64,000 bases of DNA from Acidobacteriota bacterium (GCA_029776225.1 JAKOTR010000053.1:558001-622000), one strand, 5' to 3'. Shown: positions 47,459 to 56,331, counted from the stretch's first letter. Notes: generated from the letters alone by a model not told the origin. A program made the numbers and translations.

Positions 47459-50279
47459 TGCGCAGCGCCTCCGCCACTCTTTCCATCACTTCCGCCCAGC
47501 CGCCCGGCTGCGTTTGCCGGAACAGCCGCATCCCCGGATACCACGGCGTATCGCCGCGCCCCGGGGGATAGCACCAGTCCGCCGCTTCGGAAAGCAGAAC
47601 CCAGACTGGCTTTCCGAGCGCCCCGGCCAGGTGGGCGATCATCGTATCCACCGAGATCACCAGGTCCAGATTGGCGATGGCGGCGGCTGTGTCGGCGACA
47701 TCGCGGAATTGCCCGCCCAAATGCCTCACCGGGATGCCACTCAACTCCCACGACTTCGGCCCGTATTGCAGACTGAACAGCTCCACGCCCGGAACGTCCG
47801 CCAGCCGGTTGAATTCCGAAGCCGGCATCGACCGGCTCCGGTCGTTCGCCTGCTTCGGGTTGTCCGCCCAGCACAGCCCTACCCGGAGTTTTCCGCTATT
47901 GCCCAGGCGCTCCCGCCAGCGCTCAACCAGCGCCGGATCCGGCTGCAAATAGGGAGTTCTTGAGGGAATCGTTTCAGGCGTTGTCTTCAACACTCTGGGC
48001 AGGCTCTGAAGGGGAAGCTGAACGTCAAAACCGGGCAGTGGGGCGCCGTAGGGAATCACACCGTCCACGCCCGGCGCCGAGGCCAGCAAACCGGCCAGCT
48101 CCGGCTGGCACTCGAGGAACACCTTCCCACCGGCCGCTTTCACTTGCGGCGCGAACCGCACGAACTGAATCGTGTCTCCTAAGCTCTGCTCGGCCCACAG
48201 CAGGATGCGTTTCCCCTGCAACGGCGAGCCGTCCCACTGCGGCTGCGGGAACTGATCGGGAGAAACGCCGCCGGCCTTCCACCGCCATTCGTATTCTTTC
48301 CAACCCGCCTCGAATTGCCCCCGCGCGAGCAGGTGATGCGCTACCGCCAGGTGCAGTTGCGCGGCGGCGCGCTCGACGACATCGTCCCAATCGCCCCGGC
48401 GCGTCTGCCGGAAGAGGCGTGCCGTGGGATACCACTCGCTGTGATCCGTGCCAAGCCGCCAGCGCCAGTCCGGAGAGGTCTCCAGCAGGATACACACCGG
48501 CTTGCCGAGCGCTCCCGCAAGGTGGCCGATCAGGCTGTCCACCGTGATCACCAGATCCAGGTTGAGGATCGCGGCGGCCGTGTCCAGAATGTCGCCGGAC
48601 TCCCGCTCGAGTGCAGTCACCTCAAAACCCGGCGGCAGGTCCTCCAGTTGCTCCGACCCAGGACCGCGCTGCAGACTGTAAAACGCCGTGTAGGGAACCT
48701 CCGCGAGCCGCGCCAGCGCGGACAGCCGGATCGAGCGCGCCCGGTCGTGCCTGTGCTTCGGGTTCCCCGCCCAGGCCAGCCCGACCCGGAACCGGTCCCC
48801 GGCATCCAGGCGCGCCCGCTCGATGCGCTCCGGAGGCACGCGCAGGTACGGCACGCGCGCCGGCCGCACACCCAGGATCCCCGGCAGGCTCAGCAGGGGC
48901 GCGTGGACATCGTAGTCCGGCAGCGGCGATCCCGCCGGGACGATTTCATCCACTCCCTCGATCGTTTCCAGCAGCGGAACCAGCCGGGGTTGGCATTCCA
49001 GCACCACCCTGGCTTGCGAAACCGCCTTCACCAGCGGAACATAGCGGACGAACTGCACCGTATCGCCCAGTCCCTGCTCCGCGTGCAGCAAAATGGTCCG
49101 GCCCGGTATGGCGGAGCCGTCCCACCGCGGCCTCGGCAGCACGCGCCTGGAAAACTCCCGGCTCCTCCAGCGCCATTCGTACTCCGCCCAGCCGCGTTCA
49201 AAATCCCCGGCCTGGAGCCATGCCATCGCGCGGTTGACATGGGCGTCCACCAATTTCGGCGCGAGGCGCACCGCCTCCTCGAACCGCTCCAGCGCCTCTC
49301 TGAATTGCCCCAACCGCTGAAGAGCGTAACCCACCTTGTTGTGCTGTTCCGCGCCGTGCGGTTTCAGCTCAAGCGCCCGGCGATAGCAGGCCAGCGCCTC
49401 CTCGGCCCTCTCCTCCGCGATGAAAACGTCCCCGAGCGTCATGTGCGCCTCGGACATCTCCGGTTTCAGTTCGATTGCCCGGCGCGCGCACGCCGCCGCT
49501 TCCTCCAGCCGCCTCTGTTGGAGCCGCACAGCCGCCAGATTGACATTTGCTTCGGCCAGCAGCGGCTTCAACTCCAGCGCCCGGAGGGCCTCCGCCTCAG
49601 CCTCTTCAAACCGGTCCATCGCCACCAGAACAGCCGCGAGGTTCGAGTGCGCCTCGGCCAGATCCTGACGGCACTCGATCGCCCGGCGGCCGCAGGATGC
49701 CGCCTCCTCCAGCCGGCCTTGCTCCTTGAGCACCGCGCCCAGGTTCACCCAGGCTTCAGCGTAGCCCGGTTTCAACCGCACCGCCTCGTAATAGCAGGCG
49801 ATTGCCTCCGGCGCCTGCCCCAGCGCCGCCAGCGCGTTGCCCAGGTTGTTGTGCGCTTCGGCAAAGCCGGGCTTCAACCGGAGCGCCTCCCGGTAATGCG
49901 CCACCGCCTGATCCAAGAGCTTCAGGGATTGAAAACAATTGGCCAGGTTGATATGCGCTTCGGCGTACGCCGGATCGAGATCCAGCGCGCGCCGGAACGA
50001 ACGCACCGCTTCCTCGATGCGGCCTTCGGCCTGCAACACCGTCCCGAGATTGTTATGAAACGCCGGAATGGCGGGGTTTGCCGCGATCGCCCGCCCGATC
50101 AGATCGATTGCTGGATCACGCCGCCCGGTTTGCGCCAGAGCCATCCCCAGCAGGTGCAGCGCGTCCACGTTGGTAGGGTCGGATGCCAATATCCTGCGGT
50201 AAATGGCCTCCGCCTCCTCGAACCGCCCCGCCTGATGGTGTTCAAGCGCGCCGGTGAGCGCTTCCAGCACGGCGTTCAT
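47442..50279 (-). CDS. TPR protein with two tandem GT9-like glycosyltransferase domains
   Basis: A 945-residue protein. Residues ~1-335 are about nine TPRs. Two copies of a heptosyltransferase-like (GT9) domain follow, at ~340-635 and ~640-945. Each has the same ordered motifs: EQGLGDTVQF / EQSLGDTIQF, WAGNPKHRHDRARSI / WADNPKQANDRSRSM, and VDSLIGHLAGALGKPV / VDTMIAHLAGALGKPV, and each opens with a short helix pair ending YEWRWR/K. Both copies look active. Start is ATG 50279, in an ATGA overlap with the previous gene; a much longer open frame upstream only mirrors that gene. Confidence 0.9.
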   Translation of the reverse strand: MNAVLEALTGALEHHQAGRFEEAEAIYRRILASDPTNVDALHLLGMALAQTGRRDPAIDLIGRAIAANPAIPAFHNNLGTVLQAEGRIEEAVRSFRRALDLDPAYAEAHINLANCFQSLKLLDQAVAHYREALRLKPGFAEAHNNLGNALAALGQAPEAIACYYEAVRLKPGYAEAWVNLGAVLKEQGRLEEAASCGRRAIECRQDLAEAHSNLAAVLVAMDRFEEAEAEALRALELKPLLAEANVNLAAVRLQQRRLEEAAACARRAIELKPEMSEAHMTLGDVFIAEERAEEALACYRRALELKPHGAEQHNKVGYALQRLGQFREALERFEEAVRLAPKLVDAHVNRAMAWLQAGDFERGWAEYEWRWRSREFSRRVLPRPRWDGSAIPGRTILLHAEQGLGDTVQFVRYVPLVKAVSQARVVLECQPRLVPLLETIEGVDEIVPAGSPLPDYDVHAPLLSLPGILGVRPARVPYLRVPPERIERARLDAGDRFRVGLAWAGNPKHRHDRARSIRLSALARLAEVPYTAFYSLQRGPGSEQLEDLPPGFEVTALERESGDILDTAAAILNLDLVITVDSLIGHLAGALGKPVCILLETSPDWRWRLGTDHSEWYPTARLFRQTRRGDWDDVVERAAAQLHLAVAHHLLARGQFEAGWKEYEWRWKAGGVSPDQFPQPQWDGSPLQGKRILLWAEQSLGDTIQFVRFAPQVKAAGGKVFLECQPELAGLLASAPGVDGVIPYGAPLPGFDVQLPLQSLPRVLKTTPETIPSRTPYLQPDPALVERWRERLGNSGKLRVGLCWADNPKQANDRSRSMPASEFNRLADVPGVELFSLQYGPKSWELSGIPVRHLGGQFRDVADTAAAIANLDLVISVDTMIAHLAGALGKPVWVLLSEAADWCYPPGRGDTPWYPGMRLFRQTQPGGWAEVMERVAEALRNAGSR

Positions 50280-51595
50280 GACATCAGAACCTCGCGCACC
50301 TTGGAGATGACTTCGGACCAGTCGCCCGGCCGCGTCTGGCGGAACAGCCGCATGGTCGGATACCAGGGACTGTTGTCGCGCCCCAGCATCCAGGGCCAGT
50401 CCGGCGCGTAAGGCGTCAGATTCCAGACCGGCATTGCCAGCGCTCCGGCTAAATGCGTCAGCGTATCGTCCCCCGAGATGACCAGATCCAGTTCCGCCAT
50501 GGCTTCCGCCGTTTCGGCCAGGTTTTCGGTCTTCTCCAAAGTCACGAAGCGGATTCCGGGCACGTCGAGCAGCGGCTCGAGCACGGCCCGGTCGCCGGTC
50601 CAGGCCAGTCCCACCATGCCGGTTTCGCCGCCGCGCTTTGCTTTTCGCGTGGGCACGTTCAGATACGGCACGGCTGCGGGGACTCTGTCCGGGGTGGTGC
50701 CGAAGATTAAAGGCAGGCTTCCCAGCGGGGCTTGCACGTCGAAAGCGGGCAACGGGTCTCCCGCCTCCACCACTTCCGCAATTTCTGGCCTGCCGCGGAA
50801 CAACGGCGCCAGTTGCGGCCGGCATTCGAAGATGACCCTTCCCCCGCGCTGGGCCGCCAGCGGCAGATAGCGCGCGAATTGGAGCGTCTGGTTCAGGTCC
50901 GGCTCGGCGTGAATCAGAACCGTGCGGCCGTCGAGCGCCGACCCGTCCCATAGCGGCGCCGCAAAAGTGCGCACCGGATAGCGCCCCGTCTTCCAGCGCC
51001 ACTCGTATTCCCGCCAGCCCGCCGTGAGGTCGCCCACCAGCAACAGCGCAAACGCCCGGCGAAGGTGCGTTTCGGCATCCTCCGGGGCCAGGGCAAGCGC
51101 ATGGTCAAAACAGGCCAGCGCCTCGCCAATCATGCCCTGCGCGCGAAGCGCGTCGCCCAGCTCGGCATACGAGCCCGAACGCTCAGGGCGCAGCCGGACA
51201 ACCTCCAGGCGGTGCGCAAGCTCATCCTCGAAGAGCCCCAACCGGCGGCAGGTGTTTGCCAGGTTGCCATGGGCTTCGGCATAGTCGGGGTCCAGCCGCA
51301 GCGCTTCTTCATAGCACAGCCTGGCATCGGCGAACCGCCCGGCCTGGAACAGCACGTTGCCCAAATTGTTGTGATAAAAAGGCGCTGCGGGATTGATCCG
51401 GATGGCGCGCCCGAGCAGGCTGAGGGCCTGCTGCTGGTCGCCGCGCTGAGAAGCCAGCACGCCGAGCATGTGCAGGGCGTCGGCGTTCCTCGGATCGGCG
51501 GCCAGCACGTCCCGGTAAATTGCCTCGGCGGCAGCCAGGTTGCCGGCTTTGTGGTGTTCTATGGCGTCGCGCAGGCGCTCCGCAGTCATCGGCAT
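50276..51595 (-). CDS. TPR protein with degenerate GT9-like domain
   Basis: A 439-residue protein with about five TPRs (~1-160) and one GT9-like domain (~165-435). Compared with the same domain in the next gene, the EQGLGDT loop reads EPDLNQT, so the acidic residue expected to be catalytic is lost. The basic NPKHR-DR-RS loop is also missing, while the HLAGAL motif remains. It may be a pseudoenzyme that binds flagellin or a partner transferase. ATG 51595 has AGGAGA inside the end of csrA. The csrA gene stops five bases before it. Confidence 0.85.
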   Translation of the reverse strand: MPMTAERLRDAIEHHKAGNLAAAEAIYRDVLAADPRNADALHMLGVLASQRGDQQQALSLLGRAIRINPAAPFYHNNLGNVLFQAGRFADARLCYEEALRLDPDYAEAHGNLANTCRRLGLFEDELAHRLEVVRLRPERSGSYAELGDALRAQGMIGEALACFDHALALAPEDAETHLRRAFALLLVGDLTAGWREYEWRWKTGRYPVRTFAAPLWDGSALDGRTVLIHAEPDLNQTLQFARYLPLAAQRGGRVIFECRPQLAPLFRGRPEIAEVVEAGDPLPAFDVQAPLGSLPLIFGTTPDRVPAAVPYLNVPTRKAKRGGETGMVGLAWTGDRAVLEPLLDVPGIRFVTLEKTENLAETAEAMAELDLVISGDDTLTHLAGALAMPVWNLTPYAPDWPWMLGRDNSPWYPTMRLFRQTRPGDWSEVISKVREVLMS

Positions 51596-51599
51596 CGAT

Positions 51600-51836
51600 T
51601 TATCTCTCCTGTTTCGCCCGGAACCGGGCCGCAAGCCCGGTCAGATCGGCCGGCGCCTCCCGCGCCGCGGCCACGTTCGCCTCGCGCGTCAGTTTCACCT
51701 CTTTGCGCAAAACAACCACGTCTTTAGGCGCCAAAATGCACAACTTGACGCGCGTAGAGCCGATTTCGGTGACGCGGACCTCGACCTCGTCCCCGATCAG
51801 CACCGATTCCCCGGCCCGGCGGCGGATCACGAGCAT
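51600..51836 (-). CDS. csrA: carbon storage regulator, RNA-binding translational repressor
   Basis: A 78-residue CsrA. It begins MLVIRRRAGESVLIGDEVEV and contains VKLCILAPKDVVVLRKEV, covering both RNA-binding edges. The tail is longer than in E. coli, which is common where FliW is present, because FliW binds the C-terminal extension. It overlaps fliW by ten bases. The candidate target in this window is the fliC leader. Confidence 0.95.
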   Translation of the reverse strand: MLVIRRRAGESVLIGDEVEVRVTEIGSTRVKLCILAPKDVVVLRKEVKLTREANVAAAREAPADLTGLAARFRAKQER

Positions 51837-52291
51837 TCGGCCTCCGGGCGCGAGTCCAGCAGAGGATACTGGTGCGAGTAAGCGGACTCTTCCTGGATGG
51901 CCTGAAGCGCTACGCGCGTTTTCAGGTTCACCACCACCGGCGCGAGCAGGTTCGCCGTGGGCAGCCTGCCTTCCGCCACGGAGATGATCGCCAGGCACAG
52001 CACGTCGGTTCCTATCTCCGGCTGGCGGTCGCAGGGTAGAGCCAGCGACTTCAAATCCGCAGGCGAAATGGCAAGACGATAATCCCGCTTGACAACCAGC
52101 ACCGGGAGCGTGATGAAGCACAGGTCCGGCCGGGTCAGGCTTTGTAAGAACACGATCGGCCTGCTGGCCGTGTGCTCGATGGCGACGAACTGCCGCTCCT
52201 CTTCAAACCCGGGAAGCCCGAAAGGGAATTGGATGACCGAATCGTCTTGGTACTCAATCGTCCCGAAACGGCTGGTTGAAAACGTCGGCAT
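51827..52291 (-). CDS. fliW: flagellar assembly factor FliW (CsrA antagonist)
   Basis: A 154-residue FliW. The N-terminal FGTIEYQDDSVIQFPFGLPGFEE and the following ITLPVLVVKRDYRLAI match the family. FliW binds CsrA allosterically, or flagellin, so when flagellin is exported FliW is freed to release fliC translation from CsrA. First gene of the minus-strand run; an 88-base gap separates it from the divergent transaldolase gene and holds both promoters. Confidence 0.95.
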   Translation of the reverse strand: MPTFSTSRFGTIEYQDDSVIQFPFGLPGFEEERQFVAIEHTASRPIVFLQSLTRPDLCFITLPVLVVKRDYRLAISPADLKSLALPCDRQPEIGTDVLCLAIISVAEGRLPTANLLAPVVVNLKTRVALQAIQEESAYSHQYPLLDSRPEAECS

Positions 52292-52379
52292 AGTTCACTG
52301 GCCCTGTGTATATATCGTGAGGTGGGACCCAGATCTGTAGGGTGTTGGCGGAGCGTGCGATCGGTTGTAGTGTAGAAGT

Positions 52380-53042
52380 ATGAAAATCTTCCTGGATACC
52401 GCCAATCTCGAGGAGATTCGGAAAGGCGTGGACTGGGGAGTGGTCGACGGAGTCACAACGAACCCGACTCTGATTGCCAAAGAGCGCCGGCCCTTCGAGG
52501 AGCAGATCCGGCAGATTTGCGAAATCGTGCACGGCGATATCAGCGCCGAAGTGGTGAGCACCGAGGCCGGGCAGATGATCGACGAGGGGCGGAAGCTATC
52601 CCGGATTCATCCTAACGTGGTGGTGAAGTGCCCGCTGACCCGCGACGGGCTGAAGGCGACGGCGGCACTTACGCGCGAAGGCGTCCGTGTGAACGTGACG
52701 CTGTGTTTCTCTCCCGCGCAGGCCTTGCTTGCGGCCAAGGCAGGCGCCTATATCGTCAGCCCGTTTGTCGGCAGGCTCGACGATATCGGGCACACGGGCA
52801 TGGACCTGGTGGCCGACATCGTCGAAATCTACCGGAACTATGGGTTTAGGACCCAGGTTCTGGCGGCTTCCATCCGCTCGCCGCTTCACGTTGTTGAAGC
52901 CGCGCGCGCCGGCGCACACATCGCAACGATGCCATTCGCCGTGCTGGACAAGCTGTTCGATCACCCCTTGACGGACAAGGGGCTCGCGCAATTCCTGAAG
53001 GACTACAAGAAGGCCTTTCAGGAGACTCCGGTGTCTGGCTGA
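52380..53042 (+). CDS. fsa: transaldolase / fructose-6-phosphate aldolase family
   Basis: A 220-residue TIM barrel of the small transaldolase family (TalC/FSA). The Schiff-base lysine is in NVVVKCPLT near residue 85, with [13 protein letters not shown] at the N-terminus and [12 protein letters not shown]. The family includes true transaldolases and fructose-6-phosphate aldolases that sequence alone cannot separate. It is divergent from fliW and its stop overlaps the next gene's ATG. Confidence 0.93.
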   Translation: MKIFLDTANLEEIRKGVDWGVVDGVTTNPTLIAKERRPFEEQIRQICEIVHGDISAEVVSTEAGQMIDEGRKLSRIHPNVVVKCPLTRDGLKATAALTREGVRVNVTLCFSPAQALLAAKAGAYIVSPFVGRLDDIGHTGMDLVADIVEIYRNYGFRTQVLAASIRSPLHVVEAARAGAHIATMPFAVLDKLFDHPLTDKGLAQFLKDYKKAFQETPVSG

Positions 53043-53446
53043 TGTCGAGGCGCAAGAAGATTCTGGCGCTGCTGGCCGGCACGCTTACCGGTGTGGCGGC
53101 GCTGGCGGCAGGGTGGAGACGGAAACGGGCAAATCCCGAAGAGCAGGAACGGAAGCGGCGCGCGCTGGTCAGCGCCTCCGGGAAGATGGTCAGCGGCACC
53201 ACGACCGATTTCGCCGACGGCGTCATCTCCTACACGTACACGGTCGGGGGTGTGGAGTACTTCGCCACGCAGAACGTTTCCTCACTCGCCAGCTTGCTTC
53301 CGCCCAATCCGGAGACGCTGATCGAACGCCCTCTCACCGTCAAGTACCTCCCGGCGAATCCGGCCAATTCGATCGTTCTGGCGGAAGACTGGTCGGGGCT
53401 GCTCTTCAGCCCGCAAACCGAGCAAACTGCCGGGCGGACGAAATAA
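53042..53446 (+). CDS. small membrane-anchored DUF3592-like protein
   Basis: A 134-residue protein with an N-terminal membrane segment (LALLAGTLTGVAALAAG) and a beta-rich soluble domain (GVISYTYTVGGVEYFATQNVSS, RPLTVKYLPANPANSIV), the pattern of DUF3592. Its ATG overlaps the transaldolase stop, so co-expression is likely. Function unknown. Confidence 0.7.
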   Translation: MSRRKKILALLAGTLTGVAALAAGWRRKRANPEEQERKRRALVSASGKMVSGTTTDFADGVISYTYTVGGVEYFATQNVSSLASLLPPNPETLIERPLTVKYLPANPANSIVLAEDWSGLLFSPQTEQTAGRTK

Positions 53447-53528
53447 CGGCTGCCCCCGCCGGCACCCCTCCTTTGCCTTTTGCCATCGGAGTTTGCTAAC
53501 TTTAACGATTCGAATTAGCCTCGCCGCT

Positions 53529-53969
53529 ATGCCGGAGAACACGAGCAGCGACCACAAGATTATCGAGCGCACACTGGATTCGGTCCTGGAAAGCGCTGAC
53601 GAAGCCGAGCAACTGGCGGTCGAAGCGGCCGGGCGAATCGGTTTCCCCGAGGAAGAGCTTCACAAGATCGGGATGGCAGTCCGGGAATCGGTCGTAAATG
53701 CGGTAGTGCACGGCAACAGGTACAACGCCAGGAAGAAGGTGCAACTCTCCGTCTGCGAGAGCGAGGGCTGTCTGACAGTGACCGTGAGCGACGAGGGGGA
53801 AGGGTTCGACGTCGGCTCGCTGCCCGATCCGCTGGCCGAGCACAATCTTCTTCAACAGTCCGGGCGCGGCATATTCCTCATGCGCACCTTCATGGACAAA
53901 TTCGAAGTCCGGCGGCTGGCTCGCGGCACCGAGGTAAAGCTGATCAAGTGTTTAGAAGGCAAGCGGTAA
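53529..53969 (+). CDS. RsbW-like anti-sigma / serine kinase ATPase
   Basis: About 146 residues with a GHKL ATPase fold: MAVRESVVNAVVHGNRYNAR (N-box) and VSDEGEGFDV (G1), then SGRGIFLMRTFMD. This is the RsbW/SpoIIAB type that phosphorylates an STAS antagonist and/or holds a sigma factor. I use ATG 53529; a start 12 codons earlier is possible. It is followed 25 bases later by the STAS gene, giving a partner-switching pair. No sigma factor or phosphatase gene is adjacent. Confidence 0.88.
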   Translation: MPENTSSDHKIIERTLDSVLESADEAEQLAVEAAGRIGFPEEELHKIGMAVRESVVNAVVHGNRYNARKKVQLSVCESEGCLTVTVSDEGEGFDVGSLPDPLAEHNLLQQSGRGIFLMRTFMDKFEVRRLARGTEVKLIKCLEGKR

Positions 53970-53994
53970 AGGAGAAGGTTCAGGAGGGTATATC

Positions 53995-54339
53995 GTGAGT
54001 GCGAAAATCACCTTACGGCAGGTGGGGGACGTTACGGTTCTGGACGTAGCCGGGCGGATCACGCTTGGCGAGGGGTCGAGCCACCTTCGCGAGAGCATCC
54101 GCGAGCTGCTCGGCAACGGAAAGAAGAAAATTCTGCTGAATCTGAGCGAGGTCTCCTACATCGACAGCTCGGGGATCGGCGAACTGGTTTCCGGCTTTAC
54201 TTCGGTGACCAATCAGGGCGGCCAGTTGAAGCTCCTCAACCTGACCAAGCGCGTACGCGACCTGTTGCAGATCACCAAGCTTTACACGGTTTTCGAGGTT
54301 TTTGATGACGAAGCTGCGGCGGTACGCAGCTTTTCCTGA
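53995..54339 (+). CDS. STAS-domain anti-sigma factor antagonist
   Basis: A 114-residue STAS protein. The phosphorylatable serine is in SYIDSSGIGELV near residue 60, and ITLGEGSSHLRE precedes it. In the RsbV/SpoIIAA scheme it is released by dephosphorylation to bind the RsbW-like kinase. GTG start with AGGAGGG seven bases upstream. It is co-oriented with the RsbW-like gene. Confidence 0.92.
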   Translation: MSAKITLRQVGDVTVLDVAGRITLGEGSSHLRESIRELLGNGKKKILLNLSEVSYIDSSGIGELVSGFTSVTNQGGQLKLLNLTKRVRDLLQITKLYTVFEVFDDEAAAVRSFS

Positions 54340-54362
54340 GAAGGCAAGCGCATATCGCGCCG

Positions 54363-54398
54363 GCCGGGGATCCGGGCCCGATGCCTCCGGATCCCGGC
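54363..54398 (+). terminator. hairpin after STAS gene
   Basis: GCCGGGGATCCGG pairs with CCGGATCCCGGC, leaving one bulged G and an 11-base loop. No uridine tract follows, so a terminator is likely but not proven. It lies in the 116-base gap between the STAS gene and the next gene. Confidence 0.4.
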
Positions 54399-54455
54399 GA
54401 CCGGCGGAAGGGGGCTGGCCAAGTATGCTAAAATCAAGCTGCCCCAGAGGTTTCC

Positions 54456-55160
54456 GTGGATAGACTCACCCGAAAAGAACTGAAGCAAGACAGGTTTGCG
54501 CTCGAAGTCGAGCGCACCATGGAGTACGTGTCCGAACACCGGAAGTCGATAGTTCGCTACGCCGCTATCGGGGTGGCGGTTGTCGTCCTCGTGCTCGGAT
54601 TTCTCGCCTACCGCCGGCACCAGCAAACGGCGCGGCAGGCGGCCCTGACCGCGGCGCTCGAGATCCAGAACGCCGCCATCGGCACGCCTCCGAACGAATT
54701 CGTCCGCGCTTATCCCACCGAGCAGGAACGAAACGAGGCTGCAAAGAAGGCATTCTCCGAAGTCGCCGCAAAGTACTCCGGCAGCGATGAGGCAATCATC
54801 TCAGAGTATTACCTGGGGACAATCGCAGCGTCGGAAGGCAAGAACGACGAAGCGGAGAAGTGGCTCAAGAGCGTAGTGGATTCAGGGAACGCCAATTACG
54901 CCTCTCTGGCCAAGCTGACGCTCGCACAGATCTACAAAGCCCAAGGGAAACTCGGCGAAGGCGAGGCGCTTCTCCGGTCGCTGATCGACAAACCGACGGA
55001 GTTTGTCTCCAAGGAGCAGGCCACCATCGAGCTCGCGGATCTGATTGCGTCCAGCAAACCCGACGAAGCGCGGAAGCTTCTCGAGCCGCTGCGGACTGAA
55101 AGGTCCGCCATCAGCCGCGTAGCGATCGCCAAACTGGGCGAATTATCGGCCGCCCAATAA
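54456..55160 (+). CDS. YfgM-like membrane-anchored TPR protein
   Basis: A 234-residue protein. It has a short cytoplasmic N-terminus, one membrane segment (YAAIGVAVVVLVLGFLAY near residue 35) and a periplasmic TPR-like region (LGTIAASEGKNDEAEKWLKS, SLAKLTLAQIYKAQGKLGEG). The layout is that of YfgM/ancillary SecYEG-translocon proteins. GTG start with AGAGG upstream. It is ten bases upstream of the dGTPase gene. Confidence 0.78.
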   Translation: MDRLTRKELKQDRFALEVERTMEYVSEHRKSIVRYAAIGVAVVVLVLGFLAYRRHQQTARQAALTAALEIQNAAIGTPPNEFVRAYPTEQERNEAAKKAFSEVAAKYSGSDEAIISEYYLGTIAASEGKNDEAEKWLKSVVDSGNANYASLAKLTLAQIYKAQGKLGEGEALLRSLIDKPTEFVSKEQATIELADLIASSKPDEARKLLEPLRTERSAISRVAIAKLGELSAAQ

Positions 55161-55170
55161 GACCTGAGTC

Positions 55171-56307
55171 GTGTCACTTGCCGCCGAGGGCCTGTGCCGC
55201 CAACTGCGGTTCTCCGCCGGCGCCACTCTGGGCCGCAGGTATCCCGAGCCGCCGCACCCGTATCGGAACGACTTCCAGCGGGACCGCGACCGCATCGTTC
55301 ACGCCCGCGCCTTTCGCCGCCTGGAAGACAAAACGCAGGTGTTCACGGCGGGGCTGTCGGACCATTTCCGGAACCGCCTGACTCACACCATCGAGGTGGC
55401 GCAGATCGCCCGCACCGTTGCGGGCGTGCTCGGGTTGAACGAGGACCTCACCGAAGCGCTGGCGCTGGCGCACGATATCGGCCATCCTCCCTTCGCGCAC
55501 TCGGGCGAGGAGGAACTCAACCGCCAGATGAGCCGTTTCGGGGAACGGTTCGACCACAACCTGCACGCGCTGCGCATCGTTGAGAGTTTCGAGCAGCGGT
55601 ATGCGCGCTTTCCGGGGCTCAACCTGACGTTTGAGGTCCGGGAGGGCATCGTGAAGCACTCCCGCGATTTCGCGCCCGGGGAGTATCCCGAGCTGGAGGA
55701 ATACCTGCCTGGCATGCGGCCGCCCCTCGAAGCCCAACTGATCGATCTGGCGGATGAGATCGCCTACAATACAGCCGACCTCGACGACGCCTTCTCGGCG
55801 CGGTTCTTCGACATGGACGACGTCGCGGAAAGCGTCCCTGAGTACGCCGAGATTCGAGCCGCGGTGGAGACGCAATTTCCCGGAGCGCCGGCGCGCATAC
55901 GGTTCAATGAGGCACTGCGCCGGTTGATCGATCTGCTGGTGTCGGGGCTGATCGAAGGTACCTTGCAGGCGGTTCAGGAATCCGGCGTCAAGAGCGTGGA
56001 GGATGTGCGCCTGCATCCCGTGCGGCTGGCGCGGTTCACGCCCGCGGCGGTCGCCACCACGGCCGCGCTGAAGCAGTTCCTGCGGCGCCGGGTGTACTTT
56101 ACCGAGGCGTTGATTGAGGAGCGCCGCCGTTCAGCCGCCATGATCGCCGGCCTCTTTCAGTTCTTCCTGGAAAACCCGGACCGCCTGCCCGAAAGCTACC
56201 GGGAGGAATCCAAAGGCCAGCCCCTGCACCGTGTGGTTTGCGATTACATCGCGGGGATGACCGACGGCTACCTGCGCCGCATGCACGACACATTCTGCTC
56301 GCGCTGA
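55171..56307 (+). CDS. dgt: dNTP triphosphohydrolase (dGTPase-like)
   Basis: A 378-residue HD-domain enzyme that splits dNTPs into nucleoside and triphosphate. The metal ligands are H in RLTHTIEVAQIA, HD in ALAHDIGHPPFAHSGEE and D in LADEIAYNTADLDD. Length is that of the shorter dGTPase group. GTG start without a clear ribosome binding site. The end is convergent with an ABC permease gene. Confidence 0.9.
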   Translation: MSLAAEGLCRQLRFSAGATLGRRYPEPPHPYRNDFQRDRDRIVHARAFRRLEDKTQVFTAGLSDHFRNRLTHTIEVAQIARTVAGVLGLNEDLTEALALAHDIGHPPFAHSGEEELNRQMSRFGERFDHNLHALRIVESFEQRYARFPGLNLTFEVREGIVKHSRDFAPGEYPELEEYLPGMRPPLEAQLIDLADEIAYNTADLDDAFSARFFDMDDVAESVPEYAEIRAAVETQFPGAPARIRFNEALRRLIDLLVSGLIEGTLQAVQESGVKSVEDVRLHPVRLARFTPAAVATTAALKQFLRRRVYFTEALIEERRRSAAMIAGLFQFFLENPDRLPESYREESKGQPLHRVVCDYIAGMTDGYLRRMHDTFCSR

Positions 56308-56331
56308 GCCGGGCGGCTTTCGCCGGTTCTC

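Noticed and set aside
50280-51002. 241-residue N-terminal extension of the double GT9-like TPR gene
   Set aside because: The extension lies in another frame over the previous gene, has low-complexity arginine/glycine composition and no TPR. The ATGA overlap start at 50279 is far better.
42499-51595. repeat array in the TPR genes
   Set aside because: The ~102-base periodicity comes from 34-residue tetratricopeptide repeats that differ in DNA sequence. There are no identical repeats with spacers, so this is not a CRISPR array.
51583-51612. CsrA site before the first TPR gene
   Set aside because: AGGAGA there reads CAGGA, which lacks the A two bases before GGA, and no hairpin is formed. Autoregulation remains possible but unsupported.
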